A stretch of 64,000 nt of DNA from Chitinophaga caseinilytica (GTDB taxonomy: Bacteria; Bacteroidota; Bacteroidia; Chitinophagales; Chitinophagaceae). Below, one piece after another: positions 45,648 through 54,824 of this stretch. The DNA lies in assembly GCF_038396765.1 (NCBI RefSeq), contig NZ_CP150096.1:3393001-3457000 (forward strand), read 5' to 3'. Each line of letters starts with the position of its first letter. Position 1 is the first letter of the stretch. Under the pieces are notes generated by a model. That model had not been told where the DNA came from and made no database searches. It saw only the letters and a program-made list of their open reading frames with translations. The position numbers were made by a program, and so were the translations under genes.

Positions 45648-47117
45648 TTAATTTTTAGGCAATTCCAGCACAACTTTCGGGTCGGTGGGCTGAATGGTGA
45701 GGGCGGTCCCGTTGAAATCCGCGGCGATCCTTGTCATGGGGAGGCCGTTGCGGAAATAATCGAAGCTGTTATGGCCTTCGAAAGCCAGCTCGATCCTTCT
45801 TTCCTTCAGCACGGCGGCCATGAGGTTTTGCGCGGTCAGGTTGTCGATATCCGCAGCGGGCAGTCCTGCGCGGGTATGGATGATTTTCAGGTCTGCCTTC
45901 GCCTGGGCGGTGTTGCCGAGCTTGGCGTTGGCTTCCGCGCGGTTCAGGTACAGTTCGGCCAGCCGGCAGTAGACATACGGGGCGCGGGTGAGCCAGGCTT
46001 CGGGCAAAACAAGGTACTTCGTTGTTTCCACAAAGTTGGAATTGGGGTTGAGGAGGATGAAATTGCTCCGCAGGTCTCCCGGCAGCAGGAGGCTCTTGAA
46101 TTCCGAAGAGGGCAGGAAAGTGGCGCCCACGCCGTAGATCGGGTCGAAGTGGTACATTTCGCCCATCGAGCTGCCGCGGGTGGAATTGTCGTAGGCGAAG
46201 ATGAATTCCTTATTGGTAGCGCCCTTCACGCGATCGTTCTCACCGAATTCATCGCCGGCGAACATCTTCACATAGGCGTCTCCCTGCAGCAGGGCGTATT
46301 TGGCACCGGTATGGCTGATCACGCTGTCGGCGTACTTGATGGCCAGCGTATTGGCGGCCGCGTCCGGACTGGCGATGCTGCCGCCTTTGTAGAGGTACAC
46401 GCGGGACAGGAGCGCCCATGCGGCGGCGGTGCTGGCAAATCCGTTGTTCTTCGTCACCGGTGCTTTCATGAGCTGCGCGGCCATGGTGAGGTCGGCCACG
46501 ATGAGGTCGTACGTCTGCTGCACGGTGCTGCGCGCGGGAATGTCCTTGATGTCGCTGCTGGTTTTCAGGATGAGGCCGGGGCTTTGCGCGGCTTGCTGGT
46601 AATACGGTTTGCCGTACACGCGCACCAGGTTGAAGTAAATGAGGGCGCGGATGAAATGGTTTTCACCTTTCGCATAGAGGAACCGGTTTTTCTCCGCTTC
46701 GGTGAGCGAAGAGAATGTGGATTGCTCCATGTCGGCGATCCCTTCCAGCGTGGTGTTGACGCTCACGATGATCTGGTAGGCGTTGCGGTAGAAATCTGCG
46801 CTGTTGCCCTGGGTGGGGCTGGCGCTGTTCCGGTAGAAAAAGGCGTCGGTTTGTTTGGAAGGGAGGCCCCAGGTCTGCAGGGTTACGTTGTTGCCACGGC
46901 TTTCCGCGAAATCCTGCATGGGCACGTCGTAATCGTTGAACCCGCTGCCCTGCATGAGCACGTAGTTGCCGATGGTCGTTTCTTCGATCCCTACCAGCGA
47001 AGCCAGTTCGCCTTCCTTGTCGATCTTCGTCAATGGCCGAACGCTGTCGATCTGCTTGTTGCAGGCCGTAGCCAGCAGTCCGGTAATTATGAGGGTGGTA
47101 ATGTGTTTCATGTTCAA
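45648..47117 (-). CDS. RagB/SusD family outer-membrane lipoprotein
   Basis: This 489-aa surface lipoprotein has its lipobox at LATACNKQ (Cys19). SusD hallmarks are the TPR region (ALIYFNLVRVYGKPYYQ) and the C-terminal block (LKERRIELAFEGHNSFDYFRNG). It is cotranscribed with SusC just upstream (18-base gap). No glycoside hydrolase is in this operon; thioredoxin-type proteins follow, so the ligand may not be a polysaccharide. Confidence 0.94.
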   Translation of the reverse strand: MNMKHITTLIITGLLATACNKQIDSVRPLTKIDKEGELASLVGIEETTIGNYVLMQGSGFNDYDVPMQDFAESRGNNVTLQTWGLPSKQTDAFFYRNSASPTQGNSADFYRNAYQIIVSVNTTLEGIADMEQSTFSSLTEAEKNRFLYAKGENHFIRALIYFNLVRVYGKPYYQQAAQSPGLILKTSSDIKDIPARSTVQQTYDLIVADLTMAAQLMKAPVTKNNGFASTAAAWALLSRVYLYKGGSIASPDAAANTLAIKYADSVISHTGAKYALLQGDAYVKMFAGDEFGENDRVKGATNKEFIFAYDNSTRGSSMGEMYHFDPIYGVGATFLPSSEFKSLLLPGDLRSNFILLNPNSNFVETTKYLVLPEAWLTRAPYVYCRLAELYLNRAEANAKLGNTAQAKADLKIIHTRAGLPAADIDNLTAQNLMAAVLKERRIELAFEGHNSFDYFRNGLPMTRIAADFNGTALTIQPTDPKVVLELPKN

Positions 47118-47135
47118 TTGTTGTTGCCCGAAAAA

Positions 47136-50100
47136 TTAAAATCCAAGTTGCAATCCGAAAACGTACCTGCGCGGAATACCGATCGCAGAACCCACTGACC
47201 CGCCGAAATCCTGTGCCTGTCCAACAGAAGGCCCTTCCGGATCGGATGAAATGAGTTGCTTCGAATAGAGCGTGTACAGGTTATCGCCACTCACGTAGAA
47301 ATTGGCCTGTGCCAGGCGCAGCTTTCTCAGCAGCGATTGCGGCAGTTCGTATCCCAGGCGAACGCTGCGGAGGCGCGCGTGGCTGCCGTCGTGCATGTAT
47401 TTGCTGGAACCGAAATAGCTCGTGTTGGCGTGGGTGTACAGTTCAGGCTCGGTGGCATCCGTTTGCCCGGGGTGCGTCCACTGGCGCTGGGAGCTGCGAA
47501 GCGCGATCTGGTTGTAGCTGGTGAGATTGGAGCCCTGCATCTGCTCGGCCAGGTCGTCGTTGATGACATACCCGTAAGCGAAGGTGATGAGCACGTCCAG
47601 CGAAAACTGCTGGTACGAGAAGCTGTTGGTGAGGCCACCGAAAGCTTTGGGCTGGAAGTTGCCGATATGCTGGAACTGGCGCGGGTCGGCGGATGCGCCC
47701 ACTTCGTCCATGGAATTTACGTAAGTGATGCCGGTCACGTTCCCTTTGTCGTCGAAAACCCGTTTCTCGAACCGGGGCTTGCCGGTTTCGGGGTCTACGC
47801 CTGCGTAGGGAACGGCTTTGAGGGAGTTGATATCGTCGCCGGGGAAGAGGTAGAACGCGTTGGCGTTGTAGAAGCCCTGCCGCAGCGAATCGTTGGCCAC
47901 GCTGATGATCTTGTTCTTATTGAAGCTGATGTTGAAGGAAGTGTTCCAGCGGAACTTCCCGCCGGTGATGTTGTCGGAATTGATGAGGATTTCCAGGCCG
48001 CGGTTCTGCACGGTAGCCACGTTTTTCCATTGGGTGGGGAAGCCGGCTACGGATTCGAGGGTCACTTTCTGGAGGAGGTCTTCCGATCTGCGGCTGTAAA
48101 AATCCACACTGGCGGTAACCCGGTTGAACAGGCCGAGGTCAACGCCGGCGCTGAAGGTTTTCGTGATCTCCCATTTCAGGTCGGGGTTAGCGAGCACGGC
48201 CACAATAGCGCCGCCCTGGCCCTGGTAGGTGTAGGTGGGGTCGTAAAGGGTACGGGTGAGGAAGTTATCGCCCAGCTGGGAACCGCTGGTACCGTAGTTG
48301 GTGCGCAGCTTGAGGTTGCTGAGCCAGGGCATCCCGGCCGCAAATTGTTCCTTGCTTACCACCCATGCGCCGCCGACGGAGTAGAACGTACCGTAGCGTT
48401 TGTCTGTACCGAAGCTGCTGGAAGCGTCTGTGCGCAGGGAAGCGCTCAGGCTGAAGCGCTCGTCGTACGTATAGCCCGCTTCGCCGAAGGCGGAGAACAC
48501 GGCGCGGTCTTCCTTGCCGCCTTCGATGTTGCCGTTTTTGGTAGTGGGGATGCCGTAGATGGAATAATCATATCGCCCGCCCACCAGCCGGCCCAGCGAG
48601 ATTACGGGATATCCGGCGCGGACATTGTTCACATTCACGAGCATGTTCTCCATTTTGGTGCGGCCGTATTCCGTTGCGGCGAGGGCGCGCAGGCTGTGCA
48701 ACCCGAACGATTTCCGGAAATTCAGCTGGTTCGATGTGAGGAAGGAGAAAAGCTGGTTGGTGGTAGTGCCCAGGAACCCTTTTGAAGAGGTGCTGGTGCC
48801 GGAACCGGCATAGCTGCGCGCGTCGATGTAACGCTCGTCTTTGGTATAGTTCAGGTTGGCGGAATTGGTGCTGGAAATGCTCAGCCAGTCGGTAATCTTG
48901 TAATCCGCCCGCAAAGAGCCCACGAGCCGTTGCGCTTTGGGATGCACGTAGTTATACTCGTTCTCGAAGATGGGGTTCTCGGCCGTGCGCATCCTGCCGT
49001 CCATTTTGTATTGCAGGCTGGGTTTCAGCGTTCCGTTGGCATTGTAAGGGTTCACCCAGGGGATCATGCCATAGAGGAAAGTGCCGGAGTTCATGTTTTC
49101 CCGTTCGCCGCTGTCGAAAATACCGTTGACGGAAATATTGGTGGTAAGGCGGGAGGAGAGGCGGTTTTCGAGGTTGATGCGGAAGTTGCCGCGCTTCAGG
49201 CCGTTTTGCACACCGGTCGACTGTTCGTCATAATACGATCCGCCGATGTAATACCTGGCGGCTTCGGTGCCTCCGCGGGCCGAGAGGTTCACTTCCTTGG
49301 TGTTGCTGTTGAGAAATGCGTAGCGTTCCCAGTTGTACCCGTTCTGCACGTCGGAAAGGGCGGGCAGGCGATTGTCGAGATAAGCCTGCAGGGTAGGGTA
49401 CTGCGGCGCGAGGGTGCCGTTGTTCACCCGGTAATCTTCGGTATAGTAGCGTTTCTGAAGGTCGTACAGTTCCTGGCTGGAGAGGAAGCGGATATCGCCG
49501 CGGTTGGGTTTGTTGATCCCGTATTTCACTTCGGCGCGGAGCTGCGGTTTGCCGGTCTGGCCTTTTTTCGTGTTGACCACGATCACGCCGGCCGCTGCGC
49601 GGGAGCCATAGATGGCGGTGGCGGCGGCGTCTTTCAGAATGGTAATGTTATCGATGTCTTGTGCGTTCACGAGCTCCTTGAGGTTCTGGTTCGGCATGAT
49701 CACGCCGTCGAGCACCAAAAGGGGGCCGTAATTCTGGGTGGGCATCACGAATTCATTGACACGGTCTACACCTACGCCCACGATGCTGCTCTGGCCGCGC
49801 ACGAAGATCTGTCCGCCGGCGCTGGTGGGGTCACCGGCACCCTGTTCGGAAATGTACAGCCCGGTAGCGCGCCCTTTCAGGAGGGAAACGGGGTCGGAGG
49901 TGGTGATGCCTTTGCGCAATTGGTCGCCGCTGATCTTTTGCACGGCACCGGTAAGCTCGCCGGTTTTCTTGGCGGAGTAACCGGTGATGATGAGCTCGTC
50001 CAGTTTGGAGGAGGCAGCAGACAGTAAAATGGTGACCGCCCGGCCCACGGTGGCTTTCACTTTGCGGGGCTCGTACCCCACGAAGGTAATTTCAAGCGTC

Positions 50101-50657
50101 ACGTCCGCGTTATCGGTGTCCAGTTCGAATTCGCCTTCGCCATTGGTGACAGTGGCTTTGGACGAACCGGCGATCTGCACGGTGGCGCCGGGCATGGGCG
50201 TGTTGGTGGCCGCATCGCGTACGGTGCCGCGGACTTTCTGCGGCGGTTGCGGTTGCACGGTGCCGGGGGAAGATTTGCGCAGCACGATCGTTTTGCTGAC
50301 GATGGTCCAGGCCAGCTGCCGCCCTTTCAGGCAGGCGTTGAGCGCTTCTTCCAGGGAAGCGTTCTTCACGGCGATAGACACAATGGCGCCGGCGGGCAGG
50401 GTACCTTCTTCGTACCATACCTGGTAACCGCTTTGCCTTTCGATCTCATCGAGCACCCGCTCGATCGGCGCATTTTCCCGCAGGATGGAGATCTTTTGCG
50501 CGGTGGCGGCGGCACTGACGTGCATGGCGCCTAACAGGACGAAAATGATGGAGAGCTTCACGGTGAATAAACTTTTTGTGAACGGGCTCCGCCCGGATTT
50601 GGTTGATAGCGGGCATAGTCTGCCCAGCTCCTTTCGGCTAAAGGACGTCGTGAACAT
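47136..50657 (-). CDS. SusC/RagA TonB-dependent transporter with STN domain
   Basis: This 1173-aa outer-membrane channel has a long signal region (membrane stretch FTVKLSIIFVLLGAM), an STN/secretin-type domain (about 55-112), a carboxypeptidase-regulatory-like domain (VRGTVRDAATNTPMPGAT, about 141-215), a plug (LVLDGVIMPNQ, NITILKDAAATAIYGSRAAAGVI) and a 22-strand barrel ending in RRYVFGLQLGF. The STN domain is the signalling type that contacts FecR, matching the FecR and sigma genes upstream. The mature TonB box is not distinct. Confidence 0.95.
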   Translation of the reverse strand: MFTTSFSRKELGRLCPLSTKSGRSPFTKSLFTVKLSIIFVLLGAMHVSAAATAQKISILRENAPIERVLDEIERQSGYQVWYEEGTLPAGAIVSIAVKNASLEEALNACLKGRQLAWTIVSKTIVLRKSSPGTVQPQPPQKVRGTVRDAATNTPMPGATVQIAGSSKATVTNGEGEFELDTDNADVTLEITFVGYEPRKVKATVGRAVTILLSAASSKLDELIITGYSAKKTGELTGAVQKISGDQLRKGITTSDPVSLLKGRATGLYISEQGAGDPTSAGGQIFVRGQSSIVGVGVDRVNEFVMPTQNYGPLLVLDGVIMPNQNLKELVNAQDIDNITILKDAAATAIYGSRAAAGVIVVNTKKGQTGKPQLRAEVKYGINKPNRGDIRFLSSQELYDLQKRYYTEDYRVNNGTLAPQYPTLQAYLDNRLPALSDVQNGYNWERYAFLNSNTKEVNLSARGGTEAARYYIGGSYYDEQSTGVQNGLKRGNFRINLENRLSSRLTTNISVNGIFDSGERENMNSGTFLYGMIPWVNPYNANGTLKPSLQYKMDGRMRTAENPIFENEYNYVHPKAQRLVGSLRADYKITDWLSISSTNSANLNYTKDERYIDARSYAGSGTSTSSKGFLGTTTNQLFSFLTSNQLNFRKSFGLHSLRALAATEYGRTKMENMLVNVNNVRAGYPVISLGRLVGGRYDYSIYGIPTTKNGNIEGGKEDRAVFSAFGEAGYTYDERFSLSASLRTDASSSFGTDKRYGTFYSVGGAWVVSKEQFAAGMPWLSNLKLRTNYGTSGSQLGDNFLTRTLYDPTYTYQGQGGAIVAVLANPDLKWEITKTFSAGVDLGLFNRVTASVDFYSRRSEDLLQKVTLESVAGFPTQWKNVATVQNRGLEILINSDNITGGKFRWNTSFNISFNKNKIISVANDSLRQGFYNANAFYLFPGDDINSLKAVPYAGVDPETGKPRFEKRVFDDKGNVTGITYVNSMDEVGASADPRQFQHIGNFQPKAFGGLTNSFSYQQFSLDVLITFAYGYVINDDLAEQMQGSNLTSYNQIALRSSQRQWTHPGQTDATEPELYTHANTSYFGSSKYMHDGSHARLRSVRLGYELPQSLLRKLRLAQANFYVSGDNLYTLYSKQLISSDPEGPSVGQAQDFGGSVGSAIGIPRRYVFGLQLGF

Positions 50658-50828
50658 AATAATGGTTGATTAAAGTTTTAAAAATGTTCCTTGTAATTGG
50701 TGTACGACTGTGGCTTTCCTGTCTGAGTCTATGTTTTTTAAGTTTACAATGAATGGTTTGGCGTGAATGATTGGTTGAACGCTTCGTGCCGGGAAGCCGT
50801 CCGCTCGATGTTTATATCGGTTTTGCGC

Positions 50829-51968
50829 TTATGGCAATACGATGATCTTTTTCCCTTCCTGCCTGAAATGCAGGTTGCTGGCCAGCAGTACGGACAAGGT
50901 CTCGGAGAGGCTGTATTCCCGGGAAACCTTCCCGGTAAACCGCCGGGGGGAAACAGGCCCTTCGTACACGATGTCTACGTCGTACCACCGCCCGATCTCC
51001 CGGAGGATGACCGACAGGTCGGCGTTCCGGAAAACGAAAAGCCCGTCTTTCCAGGCCACGTTCTGCGCGGCGTCTGCATCCTGCAGTACGGAGATGTCGG
51101 CTCCTTCGCCGACGGTTGCTACTTCACCGGGGCGCATGACCTTGCTTTTCCCGTTACCGGCCACTACGCGGACGCTGCCTTCCAGCAGGGCGGTCTGGAT
51201 GCCAGGCTCGCCGGGGTAGGCTTTCACGTTGAAGTGCGTCCCCAGCACCTCGATCCTCGGCCCTGGGGTTTGCACCACAAAGGGTTGCGCGGCGTTGGCG
51301 GCCACTTCGAAATATCCTTCCCCGTTCAGTTCCACGAGCCGCTGTTCCCCCGCAAATGCCGAAGGGAACTGCAGTTCGCTGGCGGCGTTCAGCCAAACCT
51401 TCGTACCGTCGGGCAATATCAACCGGTACTGTTCCCCTTTCGGGACGTTCAGTTTATTGATCACCGGCGCTTCGCCCGGCTTTTCGGGGCCATAAACCAG
51501 CAGCGATTCCTCTTTGCTGACGGTAGAGCCACCCTGTTGCGCGAGGTACCCGTCTGCGCTGGAATCCAGCTCCACCACCTGGCCGTTGCCCAGTGTGAGC
51601 GTCACGCCTTTGCTGTTGCCCGGTGGTGTGGCGGGCGTCAGTTTTGCAGCTGGCTGGCCGGCCGGTTTGCCTTGCTGGCGCAGGAGGTAAGCCCCCGTGG
51701 CCAGGAGTAGCAGTGCGGCGGCCGCGGCGGCGGGCAGCCATTTCCGGCGCAGGGGCCGGAGAGGGGCGGCCGGGCGCATCTGTTCCTGCATGCGCGCAAG
51801 CATGCGGGCCCGCGTATCTTCCAACGATGTTTGTTGTTCCGTGGTCACGATTTCCGTATCGCCCGCGTTTACCTGGTCGTACCAGTCGTGCAACGCCGCA
51901 GCCTCCTCGGGGGTGGCGGTGCCGTCCAGGTATTTTGCGGCCAGGACCTTAACCTGTGCTGTATCCAT
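50829..51968 (-). CDS. FecR-type anti-sigma factor
   Basis: This 379-aa inner-membrane protein has a cytoplasmic N-terminus (about 76 aa), one transmembrane helix (about 77-96), a periplasmic FecR domain (DGTKVWLNAASELQFPSAFA onward, about 190-280) and a C-terminal DUF4974/STN-like domain (LSVILREIGRWYDVDIVYEG). It relays substrate binding at SusC to the sigma factor encoded 94 bases upstream. Confidence 0.94.
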   Translation of the reverse strand: MDTAQVKVLAAKYLDGTATPEEAAALHDWYDQVNAGDTEIVTTEQQTSLEDTRARMLARMQEQMRPAAPLRPLRRKWLPAAAAAALLLLATGAYLLRQQGKPAGQPAAKLTPATPPGNSKGVTLTLGNGQVVELDSSADGYLAQQGGSTVSKEESLLVYGPEKPGEAPVINKLNVPKGEQYRLILPDGTKVWLNAASELQFPSAFAGEQRLVELNGEGYFEVAANAAQPFVVQTPGPRIEVLGTHFNVKAYPGEPGIQTALLEGSVRVVAGNGKSKVMRPGEVATVGEGADISVLQDADAAQNVAWKDGLFVFRNADLSVILREIGRWYDVDIVYEGPVSPRRFTGKVSREYSLSETLSVLLASNLHFRQEGKKIIVLP

Positions 51969-52062
51969 TACGTGTAGTTAATCCAGAGCGAGGGGCCCTT
52001 TTATATATAGAGCATCGCCAAATACTTTTGTACGCAAAAAAGGAGAAAATAATTTTCCGGGG

Positions 52063-52626
52063 TTATTTCAGGAGGAAAATGAGCAGCGCCATGGCGAGGG
52101 ATTCCCGCCGCTTCCGCATGAGCTGCATCGCATGGGTAACATAACCTTCGGCCGTCCGCAGAGACACCCCCAGTTCGCTGGCCACCTCGTCCAGCGGCCG
52201 GTCCAGCAACTTATGCTGCAAGAACACGATGCGGTGCTTGGCCGGCAGATCGTCGGCGAATTTGTTCAGGATGTCTATCAATTGCCGGTTGTCGATATCG
52301 AATGCCGGCGCCATATCGGGCGCCACGGCCTGCAGCGTGCCCGTCCGCTCGCTGGCGCGCTGTTCGTTGGCAAAATGCCGGTAAACGGCATAGCGGACCA
52401 TGGCCGAGAGGTAAAAGGGCAGCGATTGGATGGAAAGCGAAGCGCGCTTGTGCCAGAGGGTCAGGAACACCTGTTGCACGATCTCTTCCGCGTCCTGCGC
52501 GGATTGCAGCCTTTTGTGCGCCATGAAGTACAGCCGCTCCCAATACTGGTTGTAGATTTCCGTAAACGCAGTTTCATCCCCGTCTTTCAGTAAGTCCAAT
52601 AAAGCTATATCGTTGATTTCGCTCAT
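52063..52626 (-). CDS. ECF RNA polymerase sigma factor (FecI-like)
   Basis: This 187-aa sigma-70 family protein has region 2 at about 20-85 (YNQYWERLYFMAHKRL, DAEEIVQQVFLTLWHKR) and region 4 at about 125-175 (LPAKHRIVFLQHKLLDRPLDEVASELGVSLRTAEGYVTHA). ATG 52626 gives the family start (MSEINDIALLDLL); 44 upstream in-frame residues are not conserved in type. It should direct transcription of the SusC operon, gated by the adjacent FecR. Confidence 0.93.
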   Translation of the reverse strand: MSEINDIALLDLLKDGDETAFTEIYNQYWERLYFMAHKRLQSAQDAEEIVQQVFLTLWHKRASLSIQSLPFYLSAMVRYAVYRHFANEQRASERTGTLQAVAPDMAPAFDIDNRQLIDILNKFADDLPAKHRIVFLQHKLLDRPLDEVASELGVSLRTAEGYVTHAMQLMRKRRESLAMALLIFLLK

Positions 52627-52931
52627 ATCTAAGGCAGCAGCTCGTATAAATTTACAAAAACGGCGCAAAAGACCATGTATGTTCGCCATTTTTTTAATCG
52701 GGCCGTAATTTGCGCGCCTATATAAATGATGTAGTGGCGGTTGACATATCGGGGACAATAATAAATGCAGGAGCCGCTGCGCGGGAGGCTTTTGTCATAT
52801 CAATGAAATAGTGTTATTATGACAATCGTTTCCATTTCAGGATTTCCGAAAAAAATAAAAAAATCAAAAAAATCTAATAACTTGATCCACCATCGTACTG
52901 ATATTGTCGTCCCTCAAATAAATCGCTGTCA
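52627..52931. other. Divergent region between two ECF sigma genes, 305 bases
   Basis: This AT-rich head-to-head region serves two sigma operons. The plus side has A-tracts (repeated AAAAAAT) just before the start and in-frame stops that leave TTG 52932 as the only start. A TTGACA at 52741 is present, but no -10 lies at suitable spacing. No gene is supported; the small frame at 52819-53031 overlaps the sigma gene in another frame. Confidence 0.5.
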
Positions 52932-53507
52932 TTGGAAAATACACAGTTGTCTGAAATATCCAAACGGATCGAAAATGACGATGAAAATGCATTCCGGGAG
53001 ATCTACGATCTGTTCTATTTCGACCTGGTAGCCTTTTCCCGGCAGATCGTTCTGGACGATGCCGCTGCGGAAGACGCCGTGGAGAATGTGTTCATCCGGC
53101 TATGGCAGAACCGCAAAACACTGGGCAATATCAACAACCTTTCCGCTTACCTTTACACCGCCGCCAAATACGCTTCCATCAATTACCTCAAAGCGAGGAA
53201 AAATGTGAGCGACGTATCCATCGAAGATCTCGACGATCAGAGCCTGTATTCCTTCTCCACGCCCGAAACTTCCATGATCGGGAAGGAAGAAGTCCTCACC
53301 ATCGAAAAGGCCATCAACCAGCTGCCGCCCAAATCCAAGCTCGTTTTTTATCTTGTGAAGGAAAAAGGGCTCAATTGCCGGGAAGTGGCCAAAATCCTCA
53401 ACTCCTCCGTTCGTACGGTAGAAACCCAACTCTACCATTCCCTCAAGAAAATCGCCGCCATCCTGGAAGAAAGCCAGGTGATCCTCCCCAGGCGAAGCAG
53501 CCGGTAG
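52932..53507 (+). CDS. ECF RNA polymerase sigma factor (FecI-like)
   Basis: This 191-aa sigma factor has region 2 (YDLFYFDLVAFSRQIV, AEDAVENVFIRLWQNRK) and region 4 (LPPKSKLVFYLVKEKGLNCREVAKILNSSVRTVETQLYHSLKK). It begins at TTG 52932: an in-frame stop lies at 52899-52901 and no ATG follows before the conserved region, so an unusual start codon is implied. A FecR gene follows after 86 bases, then SusC/SusD. Confidence 0.92.
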   Translation: MENTQLSEISKRIENDDENAFREIYDLFYFDLVAFSRQIVLDDAAAEDAVENVFIRLWQNRKTLGNINNLSAYLYTAAKYASINYLKARKNVSDVSIEDLDDQSLYSFSTPETSMIGKEEVLTIEKAINQLPPKSKLVFYLVKEKGLNCREVAKILNSSVRTVETQLYHSLKKIAAILEESQVILPRRSSR

Positions 53508-53593
53508 GCGCATCCAAAAAATATTTTTTGCCGGCCAATACGTAATTCCACCTTTTCCGTTGTCTTATAGTAGAAGAATTTATCGACAAGTCC

Positions 53594-54682
53594 ATGCATA
53601 GAAGCCGTTTAATTGAATTGCTCGCAAAAAAGAAAGCAGGGGGCATTTCGCTCAAAGAACAATTTGAGTTGTCTAAATGGCTGCAGGAGAATGAAGACGA
53701 CCGGAACCTGGCCAGCCAGGTAGACACGTTGTTCGGTATGGAATACGGGCCGCAGCGGACGGACGATGACCGGAAGAAGCGTGATAAAAGCTGGGACCGC
53801 ATCATGAGATCCGTCCATTCGGAAGGGGGCGAAGCGCCCGCCCAGCCAAAGCAGCCGCGGATATTCACGTGGCGCCGCATCATCCCGCTGTCTGTAGCCT
53901 CCGTCGTCCTGCTTTGCGTGGCCGGCACCGGTACCTGGTACTGGATGTCTGCCAGGAAAGAAGCCCAGGCGCAGCAGAACATCGTTGGCACCGAAAAGGG
54001 ATCGCGCTCCAAGCTGACGCTGCCCGATGGGTCGAGGGTGTGGCTGAATGGCGACAGCCGGATCACTTACGGCGCAAGCTTCGGGAAAAACGACCGCGAA
54101 CTGACACTGATCGGGGAAGCGTATTTCGACGTGGCGAAAGATCCCGGTCGCCCGATGATCATCAAGACGGCCACCGTTACGATCAAGGTGCTGGGGACCG
54201 CCTTCAACGTCCGTGCGTATCCAGACGAGATCACGACGGCCACCACACTGGTACAGGGGAAAGTCCAGGTATCGGTCAATCACAAAAAAGAACTGAGCTA
54301 TTTGCTGTCGCCGGATGAAAAACTCATCGTGAAAAACGATACCGGCCTGCCAGAAGAAATAAAAACAATACACGCTGAAGCGGGAAAACTCCCGGAAGAA
54401 ATAACCAAGATCAGGATAGTTAAAACAGATTCTATTCCCCCGGAAGCACAATGGACCAGGAACAAGCTGGTATTCGCCAATCAACCGCTTAATGAAGTAG
54501 CAGATATTCTATCGCGGTGGTATGGGGTGAATGTGGTTGTGCAGGGAGATGAAGACATGAAAGCCCGGCAGTACACGGGGATATTTGAAAACCAAAGTCT
54601 CCAAAGCGTTATGGAATCATTACAGGTAGCCGGCGGTTTTAGTTACAAAATGAAAAACGATACAATTTTTATAGCGCCTTAA
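53594..54682 (+). CDS. FecR-type anti-sigma factor
   Basis: This 362-aa protein has a cytoplasmic part (1-95), a transmembrane helix at about 97-117, a FecR domain (GSRSKLTLPDGSRVWLNGDS, EAYFDVAKDPGRPMII, VLGTAFNVRAY) and a C-terminal DUF4974 domain (FANQPLNEVADILSRWYGVNV). It links the sigma factor upstream and the STN-bearing SusC downstream in a transenvelope circuit. Confidence 0.94.
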   Translation: MHRSRLIELLAKKKAGGISLKEQFELSKWLQENEDDRNLASQVDTLFGMEYGPQRTDDDRKKRDKSWDRIMRSVHSEGGEAPAQPKQPRIFTWRRIIPLSVASVVLLCVAGTGTWYWMSARKEAQAQQNIVGTEKGSRSKLTLPDGSRVWLNGDSRITYGASFGKNDRELTLIGEAYFDVAKDPGRPMIIKTATVTIKVLGTAFNVRAYPDEITTATTLVQGKVQVSVNHKKELSYLLSPDEKLIVKNDTGLPEEIKTIHAEAGKLPEEITKIRIVKTDSIPPEAQWTRNKLVFANQPLNEVADILSRWYGVNVVVQGDEDMKARQYTGIFENQSLQSVMESLQVAGGFSYKMKNDTIFIAP

Positions 54683-54824
54683 ACCAAATTCGAATCGCAT
54701 ATGATAAGTTAACATCCCTGGTTTTTCCACGAAAACCGGCCGGGCCCCCACGTGCCCTGCTGTAAACACTGGTCAAAATCCGGCCGCAAAGGAGCGGCTG
54801 ATTTACAATTGAATTATTTTAGCT

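Noticed and set aside
52741..52746. TTGACA resembling a sigma-70 -35 box
   Set aside because: No -10-like word at 16-19 bases; Bacteroidota housekeeping promoters use a different consensus.
52819..53031. 70-codon plus-strand frame before and inside the ECF sigma gene
   Set aside because: It overlaps the sigma gene in another frame and is Lys-rich only because of the A-tracts in the leader.
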